Assembly (NCBI GenBank): GCA_021613535.1
Contig: CP075497.1
Span: 1,860,001-1,924,000 of the forward strand
Source: Adineta vaga
Lineage: Eukaryota > Rotifera
Length of the DNA stretch: 64,000 nucleotides
Reading direction: 5' to 3'
This document shows, piece by piece, positions 1 through 11,050 of this stretch. The stretch's first letter is position 1; each line of letters opens with the position of its first letter. The notes below the pieces were generated by a model that saw only the letters and a list, made by a program, of their open reading frames with translations, had not been told where the DNA came from and did no database searches. The translations under genes and the position numbers were made by a program.

Positions 1-36
1 ACAGAAAAAAAGTAAATAATTTATTATAAAAATCAT

Positions 37-3000
37 CTATAAACGTTTATCAATAATTTTTAATAATTTATTCGATGTTTTATTGCGAACTAATTGACTA
101 AATTGAATTGATTCGAACTGAACAATTAATTCATCTGAAAGGCTTGTTAATTGATTGTCAAAAAATTTGTCTAAATAATTTCTTAAAATTTTTTCTAAAT
201 TTTCATTTGTAATTGAATCTGGTTTTACATAACGAAATAAAAGAAGTATTTGATTCGTTTTTGTAGATGAAATATAATCAATAATCAATTGCCATTCAAT
301 TAAATCGATTTGTTTCATTGTTTCTTCGATATCCGATTTTGATAGAACATCATTACCAATCATGATTAATCTTTGACTATGAAAAACTTCGATTAAACCA
401 TATTTTGAATGTGAATCTGTTGGAAGAATTCGTCCGAGATCTCCTGAATCAAAACGAAATAATTGATTTCGTTTTCGGATAAGATTTGTAACAATTATTT
501 TTGAATCAATTATTTCAATTTCAACTAATTCTTTTGGATAAAGATAAATTTTTGTTGAAGAATATTTCGATGATTGACATGCATAAACTCCTGTTTCAGC
601 TGAACCATAAAAACCAAGATAAATTGAACAATGAAATATTCGTTGAAAGTATTCCTGTTTAATTTCATCAATTGCTTCACAAGCAAAATAAATTTTTTCA
701 AAATAAATTTCCTTTTTTCCTTGTTTTTCCAAATAAAATGCTAATTGCATTAAACGATACGGTGAACCCATTAAGATAGTTGGTTTAAAATATTCAATGA
801 TCTCCAATACATCTTCGTCGGTTGTATTCGCACTCATAGGAATCGTTGTACAATTTGCCATCGAACAAAAATCATTGAAAATTTCAAACGATCGATAAAT
901 ATTATCCGATTGAAATAAATTTAAACAAACATCTCGATCGGAAATAATATCTTCATCTAACATCATATTAACTAATATTTGTCTTTGACGAAGATTTTCT
1001 TGAATATCTGTCGAGAAAAATAATCGTTTTCCTCCACTTCCACCAGATGATGAAATATAAACGGATTGATTCCATTGATTATCATAGAGTTTCGTTTGAG
1101 TTAATTGTTCATGTAAGTTTTCTTTTATTAAAATACTTCCATCGTTCATAGTATGAATCAATTGTTGATGAACATATGGACGAATGTAATAACCTCCACG
1201 AGATATATTTACAATTTTATTTGGAGCCATTCGAATAACTCCCATATTAAAACAATGTTCATTAAAACATAATAACATTCCACATAAATTCATAGATTTA
1301 TATGGAACATAATCAAAATATTCTTGAACGATCCATTCGTTATGAGTTGAGTCTAATAATTGTTTAGACCATTCATCAATTGTCACATCAATACCTAGAA
1401 AAGTCTTTTCATATAATCACGAAAACATTTTTAGAAAGTAAGTCTTTCAGGTTCCTCGACATACACATTTTTGTTCAAAGAAAGATCAGGTCGAGAAACC
1501 CTTTGAGACTACAGGAAAATATGCGGAATACAATCATTCTTAAGATAAGTTTTTGATAAACTATCATGAACAAGTAACACTCATTCTTCACATTCGCTAA
1601 TCCTTTTCTGAAAGAATGATATCTCATTTTGAATATGAAATAATTCTATTTAAAAAAAAAGAAGTACTTTATATCGATAGAGATCAATTATTCTAAGGTC
1701 ACTTGTTTCTCACAAGGGGCGGATCCCACTGTTCGGCGCCCCGTACCCTTACTGCTCACCTTGAATAGAAGAAGTTTTTTGGCAATAAAAGTTTACTGTA
1801 ATCTAATTGGATTAGACAGACAAACAAACTTTAAGGATTTTTTCTCGAGCTTATATTCGAACTTAATTGTTCTTACCTATGGTAATATTTTCTCCTTTTC
1901 CTGAAGAATTTGGTTTTATACACCAATGTTGTTTGTTGTTAATAATTGAATCTTTGAGATAATTTGGTAATTGTTGAATAACAAACGTTTTTGGTATTAA
2001 TTGTAAGATTTTATCTTGTTGAGTATTTAATAAAGCATAAAGAAATTGTTGATTTGATAAAAGTGAAAATAAACGTTTATCATGTAAAAGAAAAATAGTT
2101 CGTAAATCATTGATATAATTGATTTGATTATTTCGTATAAGAAATTGAAGAATTTCATGAGATAAATCTAGAATTTCATTTTGATGTAATTCAAGAATAA
2201 ATTGTTCAATAGATAAATTCGTTTTTTCATCAATTAATTGATTATTTTCAATTTTTAAATCTTTTGGATTAATAATAAAACATGTTTGAGAAGATTTCTT
2301 ATTCCAATATTGTTCAAATAAATGAATATCATAACCATGTTCTTGAGATTTTAAAATAAACATTCGTTTTGTTAAATCAAATTTTGTTGATTTTATCATT
2401 GTTTCGATCATTCTTGAAGATTTTTGTGAATATCGATTTCGACGATCTGTTGAACATAAAGCGGAGGATAGAAAATATCCATTAAATGGAAATCTTGCAT
2501 TAATTTCACATATCTTTGGTTGAAATGAATATTTTCCATTTATTTTAAATAAATCACCGCGACTAAACATAAGATCAGGTCGATACGAACCAAAATCATA
2601 ATTCGGTCGATAAATATTCAATTCTCTTAAAATCTCATCAATTTTTCTATCAAATTGAAATGTTCGTCGAATTTCTTCACCTAAATTCGTTGATTGATCA
2701 TATTGTTGAACAATTAAAGTTAAAATTTTCCTCAAATTTTCATGTTGATTTTGTAAATAATCATAAAATTCATTAGAAAAAGTTAAATATTCAGGAAATA
2801 ACTTTTCTTTTTCATAAATTGAATGAACATCATATGATAATACTCGATTAAATCGTATTCGAAGTAAATGTCGTCGATGATCAAGAATTTTTGTTCTTCC
2901 ATGAAGATATTTTTGATTATCTAAAATAATCATTGTAAATTTCTTTAATTCCGGTTGAAATCTTTTCACTTGTTGAATAATTAAATTCAATTCTTCATGA

Positions 3001-3563
3001 TTTTCTTTCGAAATTATATCCGATCGATAACGAATTTTATTTGAATCTAATAATATCGGTGCATTGATATGATCAATGTTCGGTGATTTACGAAATTCCA
3101 ATGGAATATCAATTCGAAAATTTTCTTTCGATAATTTCTCTTGAGTTTTTAATGATAAAGATTTTAAAATATCGGATAATTGAATAATTTCTAATTGTCC
3201 ACCACCTAATTGATCTTGTTCTAAAACAAATAATGCCATATATTCAGGTGGATTGATTTCATAGGAACAATCAGTATGAAATGAAAATTCATCATCAGTT
3301 TGAGATCGAGCTAAATGTTTTTTCTCTTCCGATGAATTGCTTTCCATTGGTCGAACATGCCATACAAATGAATTTGGTTCGTCATTATGAGTTAAACATT
3401 CTCCACCAAGTTTTTCAATAATTTCAATGAAGAATTTCTCAATATTAACAGGTAAATGTTCATCAGAGAATTGAATACGAACATAACCATCTTCTATCAG
3501 AGTTTTTTCAATTTCGAATAATCTATTTGGATTATAATCATAACTTTTGAATTGAATATTCAT
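37..3563 (-). CDS. Three-module enzyme: TauD-type dioxygenase / ATP-grasp ligase / PaaK-like adenylating domain
   Basis: Two exons (3563-1877 and 1394-37) joined by a 482-nt GT-AG intron give a continuous 1014-aa protein; the splice restores an ATP-grasp domain cut in two by the intron. Residues about 1-260 are a TauD/TfdA-type Fe(II)/2-oxoglutarate oxygenase: FHTDCSYE supplies the HxD pair, YLHGRT the distal His, and the Arg-rich RRHLLRIRFN the 2-oxoglutarate side. Residues about 330-650 resemble an ATP-grasp ligase (CEINARFPFNGYF, then WCIKPNSSGKGENITIG, then EWIVQEYFDYVPY after the splice). Residues about 660-1014 resemble a phenylacetate-CoA-ligase-type AMP-forming domain: SSSGGSGGK P-loop, GFYGSAETG, FRFDSGDLG. 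No carrier or condensation domain is visible. The start is the first ATG; an upstream leader exon is not excluded. An AATAAA lies just past the stop. Role inferred: modification and ligation of an amino-acid-like small molecule. Prokaryotic or fungal origin is suspected. Substrate unknown. Confidence 0.85.
1395..1876 (-). other. Long intron of the fusion gene, with GC-rich hairpin
   Basis: GT-AG intron of 482 nt, about eight times the usual intron here. It holds an imperfect inverted repeat (11-nt arms, GGTTCCTCGAC near 1450 and GTCGAGAAACC near 1490) and, near 1716-1746, an unusually GC-rich segment in which GGGGCG and CGCCCC can pair across a 15-nt loop. The GGGGCGGATCC string resembles hAT-type transposon ends, but no target duplication was found. 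It may be a relic of a small insertion. Confidence 0.5.
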
Positions 3564-4435
3564 ATTATCTAAAAGAGAAAAAGATTATGAACCATCTGTT
3601 TAAATCAATTGAGAAATAAATAAAATAAAACTATTTCCGAATGACATCTATTTATATCGATATTCTTTATTCAATTATAACCATATGGTAAGTTTCTCGA
3701 TATATCCTCGGATTTTATAATAAAAATCGTCAACTAAACAATATTTGTATAATGACGTAGAGGTACTAATCGTCATATGCCATAGGGTTTCTTCCAATTG
3801 ATTCATGGTAAAGTAGACGTAAATTTCTACTGCCTGATACATATGTCAAATCAATGAAAGGGAGAAAGAAAAAGAACAACACATATGCATATGAGTCATA
3901 GTTTGTCATCAAAAATATTGACGTCACATTACCTCAGTTATGCAAGTAATTTTAGAATCAAGCTCAAAAAATCAGATTTATAAGTAGAAAATTGAATCCA
4001 TAGAGAAGCTTATTTTTTTATCTCAACATAATTTTCATCAAGATTCATTGTTTTTTTTGCATATCAAAATATATTGTATGTAGAGTGAACTCGAGTTTCG
4101 GTGACTATACGAAGTTAATCGAGGCATCATAGATATCGTGTAACATGCATGAAGAAAAGCAAGAACGAGAGTTAAATATAATCATGACGTTGACATGATT
4201 AGACTGCAAGACGTAGAAAAAATGTTTTGATGTATCGATGAAATTTTTTATTACATTTCTTTTAGTTGCCATCAATAGCAACCAAGATCTTCTATGATAA
4301 AAGGTTTCCTACATGATCTCGCTTCATTTTTCTATTCTTTATTTGACATGAATTAAAACTAACAATTGGCCTTATTCATTAATACATTTAATCGTGAGAT
4401 CATAGCAATTCGTTAGGAATATGTCATAGAGATAG
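3564..4435. other. Intergenic, upstream of the fusion gene
   Basis: About 870 nt of AT-rich sequence up to the hAT element. I see no coding exon or RNA gene. It should hold the promoter of the minus-strand fusion gene; no convincing TATA box was recognised. Confidence 0.5.
4428..4435. repeat. Left target-site duplication of the hAT element
   Basis: AGAGATAG, repeated exactly at 5663-5670 on the other side of the element. Eight bases is the length made by hAT transposases. Confidence 0.93.
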
Positions 4436-4449
4436 CAGTGGCGGCGCGA
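4436..4449 (+). repeat. hAT left terminal inverted repeat
   Basis: CAGTGGCGGCGCGA; identical over 14 bases to the complement of 5649-5662. The CAGTGGCGG start is typical of hAT ends. Confidence 0.93.
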
Positions 4450-4629
4450 AGAGGTAAAAGCAGAGGGAGGGTATTTTCCAAAATGGGAGAAAATTTGCAA
4501 AATCGTTGGAAATGTAAGAAATTAAACTATTAATATGTAATGGTAAAAAAATTGAAATATACCACTTTGTCTGTTCATCATATATTTAATTAAAACTAAT
4601 TTTTATAAAACAAAAAGCAAACAAAAAAG

Positions 4630-4962
4630 TTAAATTCGACGACCAGTTTTATTTGTTGACCACTTTTGAAGCAAGTCTTTATTATCAATTTGATCTAAGA
4701 TTGGCATTTCTAATGTACACATGAGCAATAAATGTAAACGATCATCCTTCATTTTCGTTCGTAATCTATTTTTTACTAATTTCATTTTACTGAAAGATCT
4801 CTCTACACTTGCTACACTAACAGGTAATGTCAAAAGATATACATAAGCTTTAGCCAGTAATGGAATAACTAATTTATGTTCATGAATAAATTTACTTGCA
4901 AGATTAACTGTTTCAAATTCACATATTTTCGTTTTGAATAATTGAACTTCATGAAATAATCA
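4630..4962 (-). pseudogene. hAT transposase fragment, C-terminal dimerisation region
   Basis: An open frame of about 110 codons. It contains LTLPVSVASVERSFSKMKLV and then RLRTKMKDDRLHLLLM, the signature of the hAT C-terminal dimerisation region (as in ZMYM/TTF-like transposases). The frame is closed by a stop just upstream, near the text for FHEVQLFK, and nothing of the catalytic DDE core or BED finger was found. A decayed remnant rather than a working gene. Confidence 0.88.
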
Positions 4963-5648
4963 ATCATAATCATCGATTTGTGTAATTTTACATATATTGC
5001 GAGCATTAGTTTTGGTAAAATTGATTATATGTTTAGGAGATAGTTTAGATAATGATTGAACATTTAAATCAATAGAGGTTAAAATTTGTTTATATCCCAC
5101 AATTAATTGATCCATTACTTGTCGAAATATACTTCTATAATGTTGTGATCTAGATTAGTAAAAAATATGAATAGATAGGTCTTCAGATTTTGGATTTATA
5201 GGAATTGTACTATTAAATAGCAAACAAAATCCTCTTTTGAATAAAAAAATTACCTTGAAAATTGATGAGCTGTTTGTAGATTATCATCAAGCTTTTTTTG
5301 TCAGATGAAGATCAAATCTTTAAACTTTCATCATAAATCGGACGAAATTGAAAGAGCTCAAATAAGTTTTTTTTTATTACCGAGAAAGTTCGGACACATA
5401 TTCTCTAAAATTAGAGAAAATCTCGCTCATATTTTCTCAAACATCAGAGAAATTTTAGAAAATTTCACGTTTAGTTTCTCTTAAATCATAGAAGTTTTAC
5501 ATAGTTTTCTGGAAAAATGGGAGAAAATTACAAATAAATTTTTAAGAAATGGGAGAAAAATTCAAATAATTTTATGGCAAAATGGGAGAAAGTTCTGTTA
5601 AAATGTTCTAAAAGCTGGAGGGAGGTACCTCCCCCCACCTCCCCCCGG

Positions 5649-5662
5649 TCGCGCCGCCACTG
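5649..5662 (-). repeat. hAT right terminal inverted repeat
   Basis: Complement of the left 14-bp end, immediately followed by the duplicate AGAGATAG at 5663-5670. Confidence 0.93.
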
Positions 5663-5670
5663 AGAGATAG
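5663..5670. repeat. Right target-site duplication of the hAT element
   Basis: AGAGATAG, exact copy of 4428-4435. Confidence 0.93.
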
Positions 5671-5788
5671 ACGCAGTATTATATGGACTTTTTCCTATGA
5701 GAAAAATCATCTAATTAGTTTATAGATTTATGTAAATTAAAAATGAAATTTTTATTCGATTAAGTGAACAGAATAAGAAGACTTATGT

Positions 5789-6799
5789 TTACATAGTAAG
5801 GAAAAGATAGAAAATATACAAAATAAAATATCTACATATATTCAAAAACGAATTATGAGTAGAAAAATGAAGAATATTGTTAGTAATCGATGATGATGAT
5901 GATGATGTCGAAGGAATATAAGTACATTGCGTACAATTGACTTCAGCTAAAAATCTTATAAGTGATTCAGTAAAGAACTGTGGATCTTGTAGAAATGCAA
6001 AATGACTTGTTCTTGGTAAAATCAATTCACCTGCTTGTGTTATCCATGTTGTCATTTTGTCAGGTTGTTCTCGTAAGATGGCTTCTTCATGATCACCATC
6101 AACAATCCAAATAGGTAAATTTTTATCGATTTTTTCGAAATCTTGTTGAGCCCAATTTGGAAGTGTAGCCCACATTGTCGTTAAATAACTGTATAAATTC
6201 GAATAATTCTTCGCTGGATTTATTGTTTCATATTCAGTTTCAGATCGTTGAAGAAATGTTGTAAAAACAGTCGAATTTGAAATATCCATTACTCCCGAAG
6301 GAATATAATTAGCAGCAAATGCATATAATGAACTTAATCTATTCGGATATTTCATTGCTACATTGAGACCAATAATTGCACCATCACTCCATCCAATTAG
6401 ATGTACTTTTTGAATACCAAGATGATCTAATAATCCAATAACATCCGATGCCATCAGATCATATGTAATACCGTTCGATGTTACTGTACTTCTACCTTGT
6501 CCTCGAGAATCCATAAGTATACATCGAAAAGATGACTGAAGTTTTTCAACTTGTAAACCCCAGTAAGCACTTTGAGCAAAACCACCATGAACGAAAAGAA
6601 GAGGAGCACCGTCCGAAGGACCATATGTAGTATACCAAATGGAAACATTATTAATTTGCACAGATGAACCCAATTGAGGTGAGGGTAATTGTGGCGTTGA
6701 TGGTAATCGTAACCATGGATAAATTGAATTCAATACGGTAGAATTTTCAGTTGTAATATAAGAAAAAAAGCATACAAAGAAGAGATGTATGATATGCAT
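5789..6799 (-). CDS. Secreted alpha/beta hydrolase
   Basis: Single-exon gene of 336 aa. A hydrophobic N-terminal signal (MHIIHLFFVCFFSYI) precedes a classic alpha/beta hydrolase fold: oxyanion loop FVHGGFAQ near residue 70, strand-turn MDSRGQGRS, nucleophile elbow GWSDGAIIG (Ser near 138), acid near VDGDHEEA, and catalytic His in RTSHFAF near 264. A poly-Ser stretch and a second hydrophobic segment (ICRYFILYIFYLFL) close the protein, which fits a membrane or GPI-anchored tail. The core looks like bacterial proline-iminopeptidase or haloperoxidase-type hydrolases, so horizontal acquisition followed by addition of eukaryotic targeting is possible. Substrate unknown. The start is the only ATG ahead of the signal. 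Confidence 0.85.
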   Translation of the reverse strand: MHIIHLFFVCFFSYITTENSTVLNSIYPWLRLPSTPQLPSPQLGSSVQINNVSIWYTTYGPSDGAPLLFVHGGFAQSAYWGLQVEKLQSSFRCILMDSRGQGRSTVTSNGITYDLMASDVIGLLDHLGIQKVHLIGWSDGAIIGLNVAMKYPNRLSSLYAFAANYIPSGVMDISNSTVFTTFLQRSETEYETINPAKNYSNLYSYLTTMWATLPNWAQQDFEKIDKNLPIWIVDGDHEEAILREQPDKMTTWITQAGELILPRTSHFAFLQDPQFFTESLIRFLAEVNCTQCTYIPSTSSSSSSITNNILHFSTHNSFLNICRYFILYIFYLFLTM

Positions 6800-7512
6800 C
6801 GAATCGTCTTATGATTATTTTCTCTTCTCCCTTAAATACACCGTATATAATCATATGATGCTGCTATTCGATCAAGCGAAAACAACAGGTGAATATGTCT
6901 ATCGCCTAACATATGTGAAATAGGCATGTGACAAAATATAATTGCCGCATTGATCGCTATTCACAAAAAAAAACAAGTATATTTCAGTCATTGATACCTA
7001 GATGCGATATAAAAGTGTAGTTTTTTCTTTGTGTTAATTACATATTCAATCAAATGATCTACCTATAAATGTTATTCGTTTGAACGAAATCTTAGAAATA
7101 AAAAACATATAGACAGTCACTCTTGAATGTTTCTAATTAATCAAATAAGATACGACCTGGTCGAAAGCGACAATCATAAGGAAACTTTTTATTTTGATTA
7201 TAAAAAGTGTCACACGTTGTAAATAAAACACTTGACTAATGTTTATTTCTAGTTATATAAAAATCAAATTTATCGATACAGTATTCACATTGAGATACTT
7301 ACAAGTAAATCTGATAAAGGTGTTCTTCTATTCTTAGCATTATGTCTTCAAGAAGATCAGTTGATTTTTCTAAAGATCAAAAATTCCTTAAAAAAAATGT
7401 ACCCAAATTTGACATTTGTATGAAAGCATATTTCTCTTATCAATTCTTTTATGAGAAGAAAAGGTTATGAACGATAGACTTGAAACAAAGATATAGATTG
7501 ATTAATTTAATC
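6800..7512. other. Divergent intergenic region
   Basis: About 710 nt between the minus-strand hydrolase and the plus-strand SLC6 gene, so it should carry both promoters. A TATATAAAAA string near 7254 faces the SLC6 gene, about 250 nt ahead of its ATG. No coding exon or RNA gene seen. Confidence 0.45.
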
Positions 7513-10464
7513 ATGTTTGATCGTTTGAAAAGTCGTTTTTCATCGCGTAAAAAATCATTAGAACAAGTTGAAGTAAATTCATTTGAAAATTGTTTTGTCT
7601 AATGGTATGAGAAGAGAATATTTTAGAGTACTATTTCGGAAAACAAAGAAGAAGATCGAGAAGAATGGGATCGACCCATGGAATTTTTTCTTTCATTAAT
7701 CGGTTGTTCGATTGGTAAGTTTGAAAAGAAAACGTGTAATTGCTCAGTCTTCTTCGTATTCAAAGGTCTTGGTAATGTTTGGAGATATCCATATATTGGT
7801 ACGTATAATCATTCATGAAATCAACATGTCTTTCCATATTCTAAACATCTTTTTTAGCATTTAAAAATGGTGGAGGTAAACTTTCTTTCTTTAAATATTC
7901 TAACTGATCAGTTTTTATAAAACAAGGTGCTTTCATTATTCCATATTTTTGTGTTTATTTTCTTGTTGGTACACCACTTTTCTTTCTTGAAATGTCGCTT
8001 GGTCAATTTACAAGTAGTGGATCAGCAGCTGCTTTCAAAATGTCACGAATGTTTAAAGGTATTCAATAAATTTTTTCGAAGAATTGAATTGAATTTCTCA
8101 TTCGAATCAAAGGACTTGGCTGGGCAACAGCGATCAATTCATTTTTAGTATCGATTTATTATAATGTAATTATCGCTTGGTGTCTTTTCTATTTTTTTGC
8201 TTCATTTCGACGTAAACTTCAATGGAGTGATTGTGGAAATTGGTGGAATACTCCACGCTGTGTTAATCCAGGTGAAAAGATTTTCTCAAGAATAGAACGA
8301 AAAAAAAAAGTTCGAATGAATTTCATTTTTGATTTGTTTAGAAACTGAAAATCTTTCTAATTCAACATATTTTTGTAATATCAATCGTCAAATGAATTGT
8401 ACAATTCCTATTCTTCCACCTGAAGAATATTTTGAGTAAAATTTAATGAAATAAATCTTCATTCTTTTTCATTTTCTCTTTTAGTAATTATGTTTTACGA
8501 CGAAGTGATTCAATTGATCATTTAGGTACACCAAGTTGGTCATTAACTTTATGTTTACTATTAGCGTGGATTCTTGTTGGTCTTTGTATTATTCAAGGTA
8601 TTAAATCATCTGGCAAAGTAAAATTTTTCATTCATATTCATCTTCCGAATGATTCAATTGATGCTTTAGGTCGTTTATTTTACGGCATTATTTCCATATG
8701 TGGTTATTTTTGCATTGATTATCCGCGGTGTTACATTACCAGGTTGATCTTTTGTGTTTATTCATAGAAGAAAATCAATTTGAAACATATTTTCTAGGTG
8801 CTCGAGCAGGTCTCACATTCTATTTGAAACCTAATTGGCAGAAAATTCGTGAATTTGATGTAAGAAATGAATGGTGATCAACATCAATGTAATGAAATGT
8901 TGTGTTTTTTCTTTGAATAGGTTTGGATTGCTGCTGCATCTCAGGTTTGATTTAAATAATTGATTTAAAAAGAAAATTCATTATTTTTTCATCTAGGTAA
9001 CATTTTCTCTTTCAGTTGCTTTTGGTCCTCTTCTTGGTTATGCAAGTTTCAATAAATTTCATGCGAATTATCTTAGGTAAACCAATATTTTATTCGCTAT
9101 CTTCACAAATTGATGAATCTATTTTTAGAGATTGTATTTTTGTAACTGCATGTGATTGCTTTACTTCAGTAAGAATTTATGATTGACACAGTTTTGTATC
9201 TGAATAATTCAAATAAGGTCTTTGCTGGTTTTGCCATTTTTTCTGTTCTTGGTTATATGTCATTTAAAACTGGTTTACCAATTGAACAAGTAGCAAAAGC
9301 CGGACCTGGTTTAGCATTTATTGCTTATCCACAAGCATTAGCAAGTATGCCGGGTGGACCATTTTGGGCGGTTATTTTCTTTTTTATGCTTTTAACACTT
9401 GGATTGGATTCTCAAGTAAAATTTGTTAAGAAAAATTTCATTGTTTGATAAAGATTCGTTTCAGTTTGCTTTTGCTGATGTAATCATATCGGGTTTATTG
9501 GATACATTTAAACGTTTACGTCGTCATAAAATGTTTGTTACAATTGGTTATTGTATTGTTTGTTTTCTATTAGCATTGCCAATTTGTGCACCGGTAACAT
9601 AAAGAAATCGTTTGAGTATATTTCGAATCTCTTTTCGTTTTCTTAAGGGTGGAATTTATTTGTTTGTATGTATTTATTAGAAATAACGTTTTGATGTGAT
9701 TCTAATCGTTTATAGATTTTAATGAATGAATATGCAGCGAATTTATCCGTGTATTTATGTGGATTTTTTGAATTTATTCTTATTGCTTATATTTATGGTA
9801 AAGAAGATTTGATTCTAGAGATATGTTTTTATAATTGAGTTTGATAGAAGTAAAATCTATTCTCGTGCTTTCATCTACTTTCTTCTTTTTATAGGATTTA
9901 ATAATTTTATGGAAGATATTCGAATGATGTTAGGAAAAAGACCGTTAGAACCATTTTGGTTTATAACATGGTGTGTTACTGGTCCAATTATAACTATAGT
10001 AAATCTTTCAAAAGAATAATTTGATAAAAACTTTTGAAATTAGGTTGTATTCTTTTCATCAATTATTCGCTTTCGAACGCCAACAGCTGGTGACTATGAA
10101 TATCCTGCATATGCAAATGTACTTGGTTGGCTAATGGTTTGCTCATCATTGATATTTATTCCTCTAATCATGATTTATGAATGCATCAAAGCATGGAAAG
10201 TTACAAATCGAGTAAATCTTTTCTTTTAAGTTTTTTTTTTTGAAAATTGCTTCTTATTTCTTAAAGATTAATGAACACATGCCACATTATCTACGAATGT
10301 TAACTTATGTTAGTCAACCAGATGACGAATGGGGACCAATAAAGAATGAAAATCGCTCGGGACGTTATAAACCTAAAGTTGAATCAACTGATCAAACAAA
10401 TATCGCCAATGGCGATGAAAATTTCGCTTTTGATTTCGGTACAATTTATCTAACACGATTATAA
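7513..10464 (+). CDS. SLC6-family sodium-coupled neurotransmitter/amino-acid symporter
   Basis: Twenty short exons join in phase to a 630-aa protein. Exons: 7513-7572, 7627-7714, 7766-7798, 7858-7875, 7927-8058, 8113-8271, 8342-8435, 8485-8617, 8670-8742, 8798-8859, 8921-8944, 8997-9076, 9129-9168, 9218-9415, 9465-9593, 9648-9665, 9716-9797, 9895-9998, 10044-10211, 10267-10464. It shows the SLC6 hallmarks: TM1 [18 protein letters not shown] (sodium and substrate site), [11 protein letters not shown] in TM2, a Cys-rich, N-glycosylatable second extracellular loop ([15 protein letters not shown]), [13 protein letters not shown] in TM6-7, LTLGLDSQF in TM8 (second sodium site), and the C-terminal [14 protein letters not shown] that resembles the glycine/GABA transporter tail. 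Substrate not assigned. An AATAAA lies near 10549. Confidence 0.95.
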
Positions 10465-11050
10465 AAAAAACGAAATCATTTCTTAAATTAGAAAATTATC
10501 AATATAAATCAAAGATTCTAATCCTAGTTTGTAGATTCTTTTCTTCCAAAATAAAAATTTTCAAGTAAAAGATATTCGCTTATTTGATTGATTCATTAAA
10601 CATAAAAATAAATATCCGTTGAAAGGCAAATTGCTCCTAAAATCACAAGGATACATTTATGCTCCTAAAACGAATTAATATTCATCCATGCGAACAATAA
10701 ACTGATTTTATGAATCAGAATGAATTATGATTTGATCAGTTTATCACTAAGTAATGATTATATACATAGGCATGATCATAGTTGTTATTCATTCAATCCC
10801 AAAAAATGATTTATTTACGATGAATTACATTCTTGTATGTAGAAATCACGTTAGAATTCTTACAAATTTTGTTTGTGAAACTTTCGTTCTCTTCGTAAAA
10901 TTGTTATTCTTCGAAACATGACTTTCATGTTAAGCTGAGAGGTTTTGTTTTTGCGTCGAAAAAGGAACACGAAAAATAAAATTAGAGATTGGAGTACTAT
11001 AAAGAATGGTATGAAAAAAAGGCACGTGTTGTATTTTCGAAAAATTTCTA
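10465..11050. other. Intergenic
   Basis: About 590 nt. Contains the likely SLC6 poly(A) site near 10549 and the promoter side of the next gene. A minus-strand open frame at 10860-11066 has no recognisable family and was not called. Confidence 0.45.

Larger units (their letters stand above)
4436..5662 (-). mobile_element. Truncated hAT-family DNA transposon
   Basis: The 1227-bp element is bounded by perfect 14-bp terminal inverted repeats (CAGTGGCGGCGCGA at 4436-4449, complement at 5649-5662) and by an exact 8-bp target duplication. Inside, on the minus strand, only the C-terminal end of a hAT transposase survives (4630 to about 4962); the BED zinc finger and catalytic core are absent, so it cannot be autonomous. 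Four same-orientation copies of a sub-terminal motif (AAATGGGAGAAA) lie near 4482, 5515, 5550 and 5580, one by the left end and three by the right. The palindrome GGAGGTACCTCC sits near 5621. The intact duplication and ends suggest a fairly recent insertion of an already deleted copy. Confidence 0.93.
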
